From an uncultured Desulfuromonadales bacterium (GTDB lineage: Bacteria > Desulfobacterota > Desulfuromonadia > Desulfuromonadales > Geopsychrobacteraceae), in NCBI GenBank assembly GCA_947259685.1, contig CAMYNC010000082.1, positions 1 through 25,634 on the forward strand: a DNA stretch of 25,634 nucleotides, written 5' to 3'. Below the pieces are notes generated by a model that did no database searches, was not told where the DNA came from, and saw nothing but the letters and a program-made list of their open reading frames with translations. Numbering within the stretch: position 1 is the first letter of the stretch; every line of letters starts with the position of its first letter. The translations under genes were made by a program, and so were the position numbers. This document shows, one piece after another, positions 1-6,956 of the stretch.

Positions 1-52
1 AGTAAATGGCCGCTGACATCAAGTCCCGCCCCCGCGCCGCTTTGCCATCAAG

Positions 53-481
53 TCAGGCGGGATCGGGGATCTCATAGTCATTGCGCTTCGTCGGATCATC
101 CGAGAAATACTGCACGAATTCCCAATCGTTGCCGTCGGGGTCATGGAAGTAGACGCGCTTTCGATACGGGTGGCTGTTGGGCACAGTCGAGTCCCTGTAG
201 CCCGCTTCCCTCATGCGCTGCCGTAAAGCGTCGACGTCGTCAACCTCGTAGCCCAGGTGATTGACACCGGGCTTGCCGGCGTATGGCACCCAGCGTTCCG
301 GGGGTTCGGACACCGCCTCGTTCAATGCGATGTAGGTCTCGTCAGTGCCTATGTGCGCCCATCGTTGCTCGCCGTTACCCTCGCGCCGCACGCGAAATTC
401 GGGAAACGCGGTTTGCAGGAATCGCACGGTCGCGTCAACGTCGCGAACAATCATATTGGCGTGTTCTATGCGGATAGTCAT
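53..481 (-). CDS. VOC-family (glyoxalase/dioxygenase-fold) protein
   Basis: A 142-residue protein of the vicinal-oxygen-chelate superfamily. Members bind a divalent metal between paired beta-alpha-beta-beta-beta modules and act as lyases, isomerases, dioxygenases or resistance proteins. Visible signatures are the N-terminal IEHANMIVRD strand (H7), the central GVNHLGYEV (H75) and the C-terminal HDPDGNDWEFVQY (E121). H7, H75 and E121 are the expected metal-ligand positions. The start at 481 is chosen because AAAGGAG lies about 7 nt upstream; an in-frame ATG further up has no such site and would add unrelated residues. It is divergent from the XRE-cupin regulator, 94 nt away, which suggests local regulation. 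Substrate cannot be assigned. It lies on the left, compositionally different side of the junction near position 1020. Confidence 0.85.
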   Translation of the reverse strand: MTIRIEHANMIVRDVDATVRFLQTAFPEFRVRREGNGEQRWAHIGTDETYIALNEAVSEPPERWVPYAGKPGVNHLGYEVDDVDALRQRMREAGYRDSTVPNSHPYRKRVYFHDPDGNDWEFVQYFSDDPTKRNDYEIPDPA

Positions 482-575
482 GGTCTGCTCCTTTATCAAA
501 GTCATGAGAATCCGGCAGTCCGTCCAGCAAAGCAACCGAGTTGCCAGTTTAATAGCAGACGGCTATCCTGTCGGA

Positions 576-1061
576 ATGTCGGATCCGGAACGCAATCTCG
601 CGAGTAACGTCCGGCGCCTGCGCGAGGCGCACAACATGTCACAGCAACGCATCGCGGAGCTGTCGGGATTACCGCGCGCTACGTGGGCGAGCCTCGAGTC
701 CGGAGCTGCAAACCCGACGCTCGGCGTGCTGCGCAAAGCAGCGTTTGCCCTGCAGGTCTCGATCGAAGAGCTGATTGGCGCGCCACGCAACGAGATTGAT
801 CACATCCCCGCGGCCGAGGTAAAAGAACGGAAGCGTCAGGACGCCCGCATCCGACCGCTCGTTCCCGACGCCCTGCCGGGACTCGAATTCTCGCGGATGG
901 AGATCACCCCGAACGGGCGCATGGTGGGAGTACCGCATACCACGGGCACGAGAGAGTACCTCACTTGCGAGAGCGGCCAGGTCGAACTGATCGTAGCCGG
1001 CGAACACTGGCGGCTGGAAGCCGGGGACGTAGCCGGCCATTTCAGCGATATTTTTTCTTAA
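576..1061 (+). CDS. XRE-family regulator with cupin domain, 3'-truncated
   Basis: Helix-turn-helix regulator fused to a cupin sensor domain. Residues 7-66 are a clear XRE helix-turn-helix (LASNVRRLREAHNMSQQRIA, then GLPRATWASLESG and NPTLGVLRKAAFAL). Residues 100-151 are the start of a cupin (GTREYLTCESGQVELIV, HWRLEAGD). Family members are normally about 185-190 residues with a full cupin barrel. This one breaks after LEAGDV, near nt 1030, and ends in about nine unrelated residues (AGHFSDIFS), which are the antisense reading of a hisC start. The ATG at 576 is chosen because translation from it begins directly with the family N-terminus. It is probably a regulator of the divergent VOC gene or a lost downstream gene; as it stands it is likely non-functional or an assembly product. 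Confidence 0.8.
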   Translation: MSDPERNLASNVRRLREAHNMSQQRIAELSGLPRATWASLESGAANPTLGVLRKAAFALQVSIEELIGAPRNEIDHIPAAEVKERKRQDARIRPLVPDALPGLEFSRMEITPNGRMVGVPHTTGTREYLTCESGQVELIVAGEHWRLEAGDVAGHFSDIFS

Positions 1062-1070
1062 CGGCAACAT
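1011..1070 (-). pseudogene. hisC: 5' fragment of hisC (histidinol-phosphate aminotransferase), about 20 codons
   Basis: Reading the minus strand from ATG at 1070 gives MLPLRKNIAEMAGYVPG followed by FQP. This matches the well-known N-terminus of HisC from Geobacter-type bacteria, a PLP aminotransferase of histidine (and possibly aromatic amino acid) biosynthesis. GGAG lies 7 nt upstream of the ATG, so this is a genuine gene start. Beyond about nt 1011 the frame becomes the antisense of the XRE-cupin gene and no longer resembles HisC. The remaining ~330 residues are therefore absent. It has the same orientation as DUF559 and mqnC, which suits a hisC following the menaquinone genes. The recognition is from memory of the family and the match is short. 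Confidence 0.6.
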
Positions 1071-1087
1071 AATATAACTCCAAAAAA

Positions 1088-1162
1088 CCTCACCCCTCAA
1101 AACCATTCCAAGTTTCAACCCTTCGCCCTGAGGGAGAAGGTGGCCGAAGGCCGGATGAGGGG
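1088..1162. repeat. GC-rich intergenic hairpin repeat, copy A
   Basis: Starts with cctcacccctc. It contains an imperfect hairpin ccttcgccc (1120-1128) / gggagaagg (1132-1140) with a 3-nt loop, then ggcc-gaa-ggcc, and ends gatgagggg. It belongs to the same style as copy B at 1541-1573; the pair brackets the DUF559 gene. Such elements read as PHPxPLPxGEG in one frame and are dispersed in many proteobacterial genomes. Confidence 0.6.
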
Positions 1163-1167
1163 TTTCT

Positions 1168-1533
1168 TTATGGCTCAGCCAATTCAACCGTCAAAAGTTG
1201 ATAAACTGTTTCCAGCACATCTTCCCGTGAGCTGAGCACTTCATTGTTCCAAAATCTGACGACGCGTATCCCTGCCGCCTCAAGTACATTTGTGCGTTCC
1301 TTGTCGTACAAGCGTTTCGCGTCATCATTATGACCGCTGCCATCAAGTTCGATCGCGAGACCAGCCTCATGGCAATAAAAATCAAGAATATATCCGCAAA
1401 ACGGATGCTGCCGACGAAACTTGAAGCCACAGAATCTTCGCCCCCTCAACAGTTGCCAAAGCAGCTTCTCCGCATCCGTCTGTTCCTTGCGAAGCTGCCT
1501 GGAAAAAATTATCAATTCAGTTGGTACTGGCAA
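1168..1533 (-). CDS. DUF559 domain protein (predicted PD-(D/E)XK/Vsr-like endonuclease)
   Basis: A 121-residue single-domain DUF559 protein. The family shares the restriction-endonuclease-like fold seen in the Vsr mismatch endonuclease; its biological role is not established. Landmarks are TDAEKLLWQLLRGRR (residues 19-33), the FKFRRQHPFCGYILDFYC stretch with D51, IELDGSGH with E62 and D64, and VVRFWNNEVL near the end. D51 and E62-x-D64 are the likely metal-binding acids. The start appears to be TTG at 1533, since an in-frame stop lies just upstream and no ATG fits; the G-rich repeat itself supplies a Shine-Dalgarno-like GGGG. It sits between two hairpin repeats and interrupts the mqnC to hisC spacing, as expected of a mobile or selfish passenger. 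Length is normal for the family. Confidence 0.8.
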   Translation of the reverse strand: MPVPTELIIFSRQLRKEQTDAEKLLWQLLRGRRFCGFKFRRQHPFCGYILDFYCHEAGLAIELDGSGHNDDAKRLYDKERTNVLEAAGIRVVRFWNNEVLSSREDVLETVYQLLTVELAEP

Positions 1534-1540
1534 GATCCCC

Positions 1541-1573
1541 CCTCACCCTAACCCTCTCCCAGAGGGAGAGGGG
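1541..1573. repeat. GC-rich intergenic hairpin repeat, copy B
   Basis: Begins cctcaccctaa. It then holds a perfect 9-bp hairpin, ccctctccc (1552-1560) and gggagaggg (1564-1572), with loop aga. It encodes PHPNPLPEGEG in one forward frame, a hallmark of this dispersed repeat type. It lies 26 nt downstream of the mqnC stop, where its stem could also stabilise the mRNA end; no T-run follows on the minus strand, so it is not a typical intrinsic terminator. Confidence 0.7.
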
Positions 1574-1599
1574 ATGTTTCAAGTCAAAAACCTTCCCTG

Positions 1600-2664
1600 C
1601 TAGTATTCCTCTAAAATCTCATATTCAGTCGTCCGGCGCGCCGGAATAAACCCAGCCCCGCGAGCCAACTCGACTATTTCTGCATGCGACATGCGAAAAG
1701 AGACTCCGGCCGCGGCCACCACATTCTCCTCGAGCATGGTCCCGCCCAGATCGTTGGCCCCGAAATACAGCGCCACCTGGGCCATCCGCGCCCCCTGGGT
1801 CACCCAGCTGGCCTGGATGTTGTCAACGTTGTCCAAGACGATGCGCGACAGCGCCAGCACCTTTAAATACTCAATCCCACTGGCGGTCTCACCGCCCAAC
1901 TCGGTATTATCCGGCTGAAAGGTCCAGGGGATAAAGGCAGTAAAGCCGCCGGTTTTCTGCTGAATGTCACGGACCCGGAACAGGTGTTCGACGATATCCT
2001 GCGGCTGCTCCTTGCTGCCGAACATCATCGTTGCGGTGGTGCGCATCCCGAGGCGGTGGGCCTCTTCCATCACCAGCGCCCACTGCCGCCAACCGATCTT
2101 GTTCGGTGAGATCTCCTGACGGACATCATCGACCAGCACCTCGGCGCCACCGCCCGGCACTGAGGCCAACCCGGCCGCCTGCAGCCGGCGCAGGCATTCC
2201 GGCATCGACAGCCCGGAGAGCTTGGCGACATGGATCACCTCGGCCGGTGACAGTGAATGGATCTGCACCTGCGGAAAGCGCTGCTTCAGCTGGCGGAACA
2301 GCTCCTCGAACCAGTCGACTTTCAGGTCCGGGTGTAAGCCCCCCTGCATCAGCAGTTGAGTGCCGCCATGGTCGACCAGTTCCTGCACTTTGGCGAAGAT
2401 GCTGTCATAGTCGAGCAGATACGCGTCATTGGCATCAGCGTTGCGGTAAAACGCGCAGAACTTGCATTTCGACTCGCAGACGTTGGTGTAGTTGACGTTG
2501 CGATCGATAACAAAGCTCACCCGGCCGTGCGGGTGCTTTTGCTTGCGAATGCCATCGGCCAGTTTACCAACCTCAAGCAGATCGGCTTCAGTCAGCAGCC
2601 AGAGCGCGTCTTCCCGATTGAGCGCTTTTTTTGCGGTAATTTTTTGAGAGACTTCAACAATCAT
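1600..2664 (-). CDS. mqnC: Cyclic dehypoxanthinyl futalosine synthase MqnC
   Basis: Radical SAM enzyme of the futalosine menaquinone pathway. It cyclises dehypoxanthine futalosine to the spiro compound cyclic dehypoxanthinyl futalosine in the cytoplasm. The 354-residue protein has the radical-SAM cluster motif C63-x3-C67-x2-C70 (NVCESKCKFCAF), the family signatures VNYTNVC and MQGGLHPDL, and SVPGGGAEVLVDDVRQEISP in the middle of the barrel. The C-terminus has the NLGGT/ENVVAAAG-type region (GANDLGGTMLEENVVAAAG). Length is standard. It is the last gene of the minus-strand menaquinone group, 97 nt after mqnE. The start at 2664 has only a weak GGTGG site, but the N-terminus is family-like. It is told apart from its paralogue MqnE by CESKC versus CINRC and by sequence around the GGG motif. 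Confidence 0.93.
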   Translation of the reverse strand: MIVEVSQKITAKKALNREDALWLLTEADLLEVGKLADGIRKQKHPHGRVSFVIDRNVNYTNVCESKCKFCAFYRNADANDAYLLDYDSIFAKVQELVDHGGTQLLMQGGLHPDLKVDWFEELFRQLKQRFPQVQIHSLSPAEVIHVAKLSGLSMPECLRRLQAAGLASVPGGGAEVLVDDVRQEISPNKIGWRQWALVMEEAHRLGMRTTATMMFGSKEQPQDIVEHLFRVRDIQQKTGGFTAFIPWTFQPDNTELGGETASGIEYLKVLALSRIVLDNVDNIQASWVTQGARMAQVALYFGANDLGGTMLEENVVAAAGVSFRMSHAEIVELARGAGFIPARRTTEYEILEEY

Positions 2665-2728
2665 TTATTCTTACCACCCACTTGCGGGGCCAGCTCAAGA
2701 ACTTAAAGAAAAAGCAGACTGGTTTTGC

Positions 2729-2760
2729 TCTGCGCTCTTTGCGCCCTCTGCGGTGAAAAC
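2729..2760. repeat. CTCTGCG-type intergenic repeat, partial copy
   Basis: A run of ctctgcg/ctttgcg/ctctgcggtg units in the gap between mqnE and mqnC. It corresponds to one arm of the longer palindromic copies at 4078-4157 and 7764-7840. This is a dispersed repeat type seen in many environmental bacterial genomes; function unknown. Confidence 0.6.
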
Positions 2761-2761
2761 C

Positions 2762-3841
2762 TTAATAGACTTTCAACTCGTTATACAGTGTATCCCGCTC
2801 AACCGGAATCCTGCCAGCCTTGCGGATCAGTTCGATAATGCCGGCTTTATTCAGTGCCTGGGGCGAATCGGCGCCGGCATCATGACCGATCTTCTCCTCA
2901 ACCACCGTGCCATCCAGATCGTTGACGCCGAAACAGAGCGCCGTCTGGGCAATCTTTAAGCCCAGCATCACCCAATAGGCCTTGACCTGCTGAAAATTGT
3001 CCAAATAAAGCCGGCTGATCGCCAGGGTCTTCAGCGCATCGACGCCGCCGACGCCCTTGGCTCCCGGCACGCGGGTATTATCCGGCTGAAAAGCCAGGGG
3101 GATAAAGGCCTGAAAGCCACCGGTGCGGTCCTGCAGCTCGCGCAGCAGGCGCAGGTGCTCAACCCGGTCGGCATAGCCCTCCAGGTGGCCGAAGAGCATG
3201 GTGGCGTTACTCCGCAGGCCGGCGTTGTGAACCTGCTCGGTAACCTCCAGCCAGCGTGCCCCGCTGATCTTTTCCGGACAGATCTTATCGCGCACAGTCT
3301 GCCCCAGAATTTCCGCTCCGCCGCCCGGCAACGAACCGAGACCGGCGGCTTTGAGCGCTTCAATCACCTCGGCAACGCTCAAGTCGGCCAACTGCGCGAA
3401 ATAATCGATCTCCACCGCGGTAAAGGCCTTGATATGCAGTTGCGCAGACACCTGTTTGATGGTGCGCAGCATCTCGAGGTAAAACTCAAACGGCAGCTCA
3501 GGGTGCAGACCACCGACGGTGTGAATCTCGGTGGCTCCGGCAGCGGCTGCCTCGGCGGCTTTTTTGCGCACATCCGCCAGCGCTAAAGTGTACTCACCGC
3601 TCTCCCCTGCTTCCTTGGAGAAGGCACAAAAGACGCAGCGGTTGATGCAAAGGTTGGTGTAGTTGATATGCCGGTTGACGTTGAAAAACACCCGTTGGCC
3701 ATTCTTCTGCCGATTGGCGGCAGCGGCCAGTTCGCCGATGGCCAACAGATCGTTCGATTCGAATAGCGCAAGTGCTTCGGCGTCGGTGACGCGCTGATTG
3801 TTGGCAACCTTCTCTTCTACCTGATCAAACAACGGACTCAT
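2762..3841 (-). CDS. mqnE: Aminofutalosine synthase MqnE
   Basis: Radical SAM enzyme that joins 3-[(1-carboxyvinyl)oxy]benzoate to SAM-derived adenosine, giving 6-amino-6-deoxyfutalosine, an early committed step in futalosine-route menaquinone synthesis. The 359-residue protein (from the 3841 start) has the cluster motif C65-x3-C69-x2-C72 (NLCINRCVFCAF). It also has GGLHPELPFEFY, LGSLPGGGAEIL and the terminal GVNDLDGTVVEEKIGHDAGA, all typical of MqnE. The start at 3841 (MSPLFDQVEEK) is preferred: AGG lies 7 nt upstream and family members begin here, whereas the in-frame ATG at 3916 lies within the inverted repeat region. It is in one strand-unit with ubiX and mqnP upstream, separated by about 320 nt of repeat-rich DNA, and with mqnC downstream. 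Confidence 0.93.
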   Translation of the reverse strand: MSPLFDQVEEKVANNQRVTDAEALALFESNDLLAIGELAAAANRQKNGQRVFFNVNRHINYTNLCINRCVFCAFSKEAGESGEYTLALADVRKKAAEAAAAGATEIHTVGGLHPELPFEFYLEMLRTIKQVSAQLHIKAFTAVEIDYFAQLADLSVAEVIEALKAAGLGSLPGGGAEILGQTVRDKICPEKISGARWLEVTEQVHNAGLRSNATMLFGHLEGYADRVEHLRLLRELQDRTGGFQAFIPLAFQPDNTRVPGAKGVGGVDALKTLAISRLYLDNFQQVKAYWVMLGLKIAQTALCFGVNDLDGTVVEEKIGHDAGADSPQALNKAGIIELIRKAGRIPVERDTLYNELKVY

Positions 3842-3914
3842 ATATAACCTTTTTTGGTTATGCACTTCGCTCCAGTTCGGATCTTTGGACAAAAATCCAA
3901 ACCAATTTGTATTC

Positions 3915-3998
3915 ACAGGGATATGCAGGATATACAGGATTGAAAGCAGAAACCCTCTAGATTTTGGTATTTATCCTGGACATCCTGCCCATCCCTGT
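3915..3998. repeat. Long inverted repeat (acagggat...atccctgt)
   Basis: Two 26-nt arms, 3915-3940 and 3973-3998, are reverse complements at 22 of 26 positions, separated by 32 nt. They would form a long imperfect hairpin in RNA between ubiX and mqnE. The core reads caggatatacaggat / atcctggacatcctg, a dispersed intergenic repeat style familiar from Geobacter-like genomes. No transposase is attached. Confidence 0.75.
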
Positions 3999-4077
3999 AA
4001 GAAAGCCTTTCGGTGTCTGCCTTATAGACTCATTCACTTGACTGAAGTGCATAACCAGATAACCTTTTTCACCGTTT

Positions 4078-4157
4078 TCACCACAGAGGGCGCGAAGCAC
4101 GCAGAGGAAAGAGAAAGCGCCTCCTTGCTCTCTGCGTTCTCTGCGTTCTCTGCGGTG
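4078..4157. repeat. CTCTGCG-type palindromic intergenic repeat
   Basis: The left arm starts caccacagagggcgcg and continues to gcagagg. The right arm has three ctctgcg units ending ctctgcggtg, and it pairs imperfectly with the left arm. It sits immediately 3' of ubiX on the minus strand. It is the same family as 2729-2760 and 7764-7840. Confidence 0.65.
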
Positions 4158-4160
4158 CAA

Positions 4161-4760
4161 TCATTCCTCACCCCAGCGCTTGAAAAGCTGATGCTCAATG
4201 CCAAGGCTGTCGAGAGTTTTTCCGACCACAAAATCGACCAGATCTGCCACCGATTGCGGCTGTTGATAAAAGGCCGGCATGGCCGGCAGGATCTGCGCAC
4301 CGGCCTGCGACAAACGCAGCAGGTTCTCCAGATGCAGCTGATTAAAAGGGGTTTCTCGCGGCACCAGCAATAACCTTTTTCGCTCCTTCAGCGCGACATC
4401 GGCCACTCTTTCGAGCAGATTATCCGATAGTCCGGCGGCAATCCGCCCGGCGGTGCCCATAGAGCAGGGGCAGATCACCAACGCATCGGGCGCACTGGAT
4501 CCGCTGGCGACCGGGGCAAAAAAGTCATTCAGCCCGAAGTGACTGAGATTACCACCAGCATTGAAATGTTTGCGCAGCTGGGCTAAACAGTCCTGCGGCG
4601 ATTCCGCTAAATTCAGACCGGTTTCAAAACCCAGGACCTGGCGACCGGCGTTGGTCAGCAGCAACGTGACCTGCTTGCCTGCCCGCAGCAACTCCTCGAC
4701 CAGCCGCAGACCATAGATCGAGCCGGAGGCTCCGGTTATACCGACGACGATAGTATTCAT
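4161..4760 (-). CDS. ubiX: Flavin prenyltransferase UbiX-family protein (menaquinone context)
   Basis: UbiX-type enzymes prenylate FMN to make the cofactor of UbiD-family decarboxylases. In futalosine-pathway organisms a UbiX/UbiD pair acts on the 1,4-dihydroxy-6-naphthoate branch late in menaquinone synthesis. The 199-residue protein has GITGASGSIYG (residues 7-17, FMN phosphate binding), CPCSMGTAGRIAAGLSDNL (97-115), KERKRLLLVPRETP (125-138) and the final PAMPAFYQQP (159-168), all canonical. Its start lies 4 nt after the stop of the UbiA-family gene, so the two are translationally coupled. No UbiD gene occurs in the window. Enzyme identity is sure; the pathway assignment rests on the neighbours. 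Confidence 0.92.
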   Translation of the reverse strand: MNTIVVGITGASGSIYGLRLVEELLRAGKQVTLLLTNAGRQVLGFETGLNLAESPQDCLAQLRKHFNAGGNLSHFGLNDFFAPVASGSSAPDALVICPCSMGTAGRIAAGLSDNLLERVADVALKERKRLLLVPRETPFNQLHLENLLRLSQAGAQILPAMPAFYQQPQSVADLVDFVVGKTLDSLGIEHQLFKRWGEE

Positions 4761-4764
4761 TTGC

Positions 4765-5643
4765 TCAGATTACCGCATCGATCAGGGTAAAGACAAAGAT
4801 CGTCACACTGATGTAACCGTTCATATTGAAAAAGGCCGCATCCAGTTTCGACAGATCATCCGGTTTGACCAGGCTGTGTTCGTAATAGAGCAAGCCGGCG
4901 ACCACTGCCACGCCGACCAGGTAAATCGCTCCCAGCCCGCTCCCCGGATAAACCAGCAGGAGAAACAGCAGCATCAGGAAATGAAACACTTCAGCCAGCC
5001 AGAAAGATTTTTTCACTCCCAACTTCGAAGGAATCGAATGTAATCCGCGCTCAACATCGAATTCATAGTCCTGCAGGGCATAGAAGATATCGAAACCGGC
5101 CACCCAGAAGAGTACCGCCAATCCCAAGGAAAGCACCGACCAACCGAGGTCACCGCGCAGGGCGATCCAGGCGCCGATCGGCGCAGCCGCCAGGCAGATG
5201 CCGAGCACCAGATGGGCGTAGTGGCTAAACCGCTTGCAATAGGCATAGAGAACAAAAAAGCCGATCGCCACCGGCGCCAGATAAAAACACAGCGGGTTGA
5301 GCATCCAGGCGGCCAGCAGCATCACCGCCAGGGAAACAGCAATAAAGCAGACCGCTTCAAAAATCGACACCTGCCCGGCCGGGATGTGGCGTTCAGCGGT
5401 ACGCGGGTTATCCGCATCGATTTTCGCGTCAATCAACCGGTTCAAACCCATGGCGCCGCTACGCGCGCCGACCATGGCGATACAGATCCAGAAGATCTGG
5501 CCGAAGCTCGGCAAGCTGCCGCTGGCCAGACTCGCCAGCACCACCCCCATCAGGGCGAAAGGAAAAGCAAAGATGGTGTGAGAAAACTTGATCATCTCCA
5601 GCAGGGCTCTGATTTTGTCGAAAACGGGTGCCTTATCCATCAT
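4765..5643 (-). CDS. mqnP: UbiA-family polyprenyltransferase, probably menaquinone MqnP
   Basis: Integral-membrane aromatic prenyltransferase of about eight helices. It attaches the isoprenoid tail to the aromatic ring precursor. The 292-residue protein has the first Asp-rich motif N68-x3-D72-x3-D76 (GLNRLIDAKIDADNPRTAER) and the second motif D192-x2-x-D196 (DYEFDVERGLHSIP), which bind Mg-diphosphate. Hydrophobic segments fill the rest. Sequence alone cannot separate it from 4-hydroxybenzoate prenyltransferase UbiA. The company of mqnE, mqnC and ubiX argues for the futalosine pathway (MqnP). It is first in the minus-strand unit. AAAGGA lies 7 nt ahead of the double ATG at 5643/5640. Confidence 0.87.
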   Translation of the reverse strand: MMDKAPVFDKIRALLEMIKFSHTIFAFPFALMGVVLASLASGSLPSFGQIFWICIAMVGARSGAMGLNRLIDAKIDADNPRTAERHIPAGQVSIFEAVCFIAVSLAVMLLAAWMLNPLCFYLAPVAIGFFVLYAYCKRFSHYAHLVLGICLAAAPIGAWIALRGDLGWSVLSLGLAVLFWVAGFDIFYALQDYEFDVERGLHSIPSKLGVKKSFWLAEVFHFLMLLFLLLVYPGSGLGAIYLVGVAVVAGLLYYEHSLVKPDDLSKLDAAFFNMNGYISVTIFVFTLIDAVI

Positions 5644-5681
5644 TGAAAAATCCTTTTGCTACCGTGGTTTGCGAAACGGCT

Positions 5682-5710
5682 AATTTACACCCTGTGTCGG
5701 TGTGGAACAA
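5682..5710 (-). promoter_or_regulatory. Possible sigma-70-type promoter for the menaquinone unit
   Basis: On the minus strand TTGTTC (5710-5705) and TAAATT (5687-5682) are separated by 17 nt, about 40 nt upstream of the mqnP start. Both hexamers are imperfect. A 5-bp inverted repeat acacc/ggtgt (5687-5691, 5699-5703) overlaps the spacer. Suggestive only. Confidence 0.25.
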
Positions 5711-5804
5711 GGGGTTTTAGCCGATGAATCGCGCTTCCGCTGGCCGGACAGCTCTGCTAAGATGCCGCCCAGACCTGTACTGCTAGCCCGAGACGGAACA
5801 TCTG

Positions 5805-6956
5805 ATGCTTTACACTCCGGCCTTTGCCGCCCTGTTCATTGCCAACCTCTGCCTGGTTTCCAGCTTCGCCGCCTTCTTCCTGTTTCCGCTCTACATTACC
5901 GAACATGGTGGCAGCCAGCAGGATATCGGTATGCTGATGGGGATTTTTGCCCTGGCTTCGGCCGCCTGTCGCCCCTGGGTCTCAGAGATGGTCGACCGAG
6001 CGGGGCGCAAACGCAGCTACAGCATCGGGGCGGTGATTATGACCCTGATGCCGCTTGCCCATCTGCTGCTGGATGGCAGCATTCAGCACGACTACCCTGC
6101 CCTGTTGCTGATCCGGGTGATGCATGGGATCGGCCTGGCGATCTGCTTTACCGCAGTGTTTACCTTTATCGTCGATCTGATTCCGGAAGGCCGGTTGAAT
6201 GAGGGGATCGGCATGTTCGGGACCTCCGGGCTGCTTGGCCTGGCGATAGGGCCGGCTCTGGCCGAGCCGATTATGGGCAGTTACGGCAACCAGGCTTTCT
6301 TTATTACGGCCGCAGCCCTGGCCGGGCTGGGCCTGTTGCTGCACCTGCCGGTTAAGGACCCACACCAACGGCCCAGCCAAACCGATGCGACTGCGCCTGC
6401 GCTGTCGTTTTTTACCCTCTTAAAACAACGCAAGCAGCTCGTCTGTGGCGGACTGGCGATGCTGTTCGGCTTCGGCCTGTCGGCGACCGGTGGCTTTGTG
6501 GCCCCGTTAGCCGAAGCTCGCCAGCTCAGCTTCATCTCGCTGTATTACATCGCCTATTCCTGTGCGGCGGTCAGTGTACGGTTTATCGGCGGCCGGTTTG
6601 CCGACCGGATTGGTGAGACCAGGCTGGTCCCCTGGGGACTGATCCTCGGCGCCAGCGGTCTGTTGCTGATGCCGCTGGTGCATGGCAAGCTGCTGCTGGT
6701 TTTGGTTGGGCTGATCTTCGGCACCGGGCATGGCCTGCTCTTTCCTGCCCTGAACAGCATGGCAGTGCGTAACGAGCCTTATGCGATTCGCGGCAAGCTG
6801 ACCGGGATTTTCACCGGCGGGATCGATGCTGGAGCTTTTTGTGGTTCCTTGCTGCTGGGAATCATTGGTGAATTCGCCGGATATCCGGCGCTGTTTATTT
6901 GTGCCGGGCTGGTGATGCTGACCGGACTGATGCTGTTTCGGCTGCGGCCGAATTAA
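5805..6956 (+). CDS. Major facilitator superfamily transporter
   Basis: A 383-residue polytopic inner-membrane protein with about twelve predicted helices, typical of drug- or metabolite-efflux MFS proteins. The loop 2-3 signature is seen as VSEMVDRAGRKRS (near residue 60), and a related ADRIGETRLVPWG follows at the start of the second half. Gly-rich packing segments include GTSGLLGLAIGPAL and GTGHGLLFPALNSM. The C-terminus ends in a short LRPN tail. It is divergent from the menaquinone unit, with 161 nt between. Only a weak GGA precedes the ATG. The substrate cannot be read from the sequence, and a link to the neighbouring pathway is not evident. Confidence 0.88.
   Translation: MLYTPAFAALFIANLCLVSSFAAFFLFPLYITEHGGSQQDIGMLMGIFALASAACRPWVSEMVDRAGRKRSYSIGAVIMTLMPLAHLLLDGSIQHDYPALLLIRVMHGIGLAICFTAVFTFIVDLIPEGRLNEGIGMFGTSGLLGLAIGPALAEPIMGSYGNQAFFITAAALAGLGLLLHLPVKDPHQRPSQTDATAPALSFFTLLKQRKQLVCGGLAMLFGFGLSATGGFVAPLAEARQLSFISLYYIAYSCAAVSVRFIGGRFADRIGETRLVPWGLILGASGLLLMPLVHGKLLLVLVGLIFGTGHGLLFPALNSMAVRNEPYAIRGKLTGIFTGGIDAGAFCGSLLLGIIGEFAGYPALFICAGLVMLTGLMLFRLRPN

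Noticed and set aside
3842..3916. N-terminal extension of MqnE to the ATG at 3916
   Set aside because: The extra 25 residues are not family-like and overlap the inverted repeat; the ATG at 3841 has a suitable AGG upstream.
3915..4157. CRISPR array or tRNA in the ubiX-mqnE gap
   Set aside because: The repeats are inverted, not evenly spaced direct repeats, and no cloverleaf with a T-loop motif could be found.
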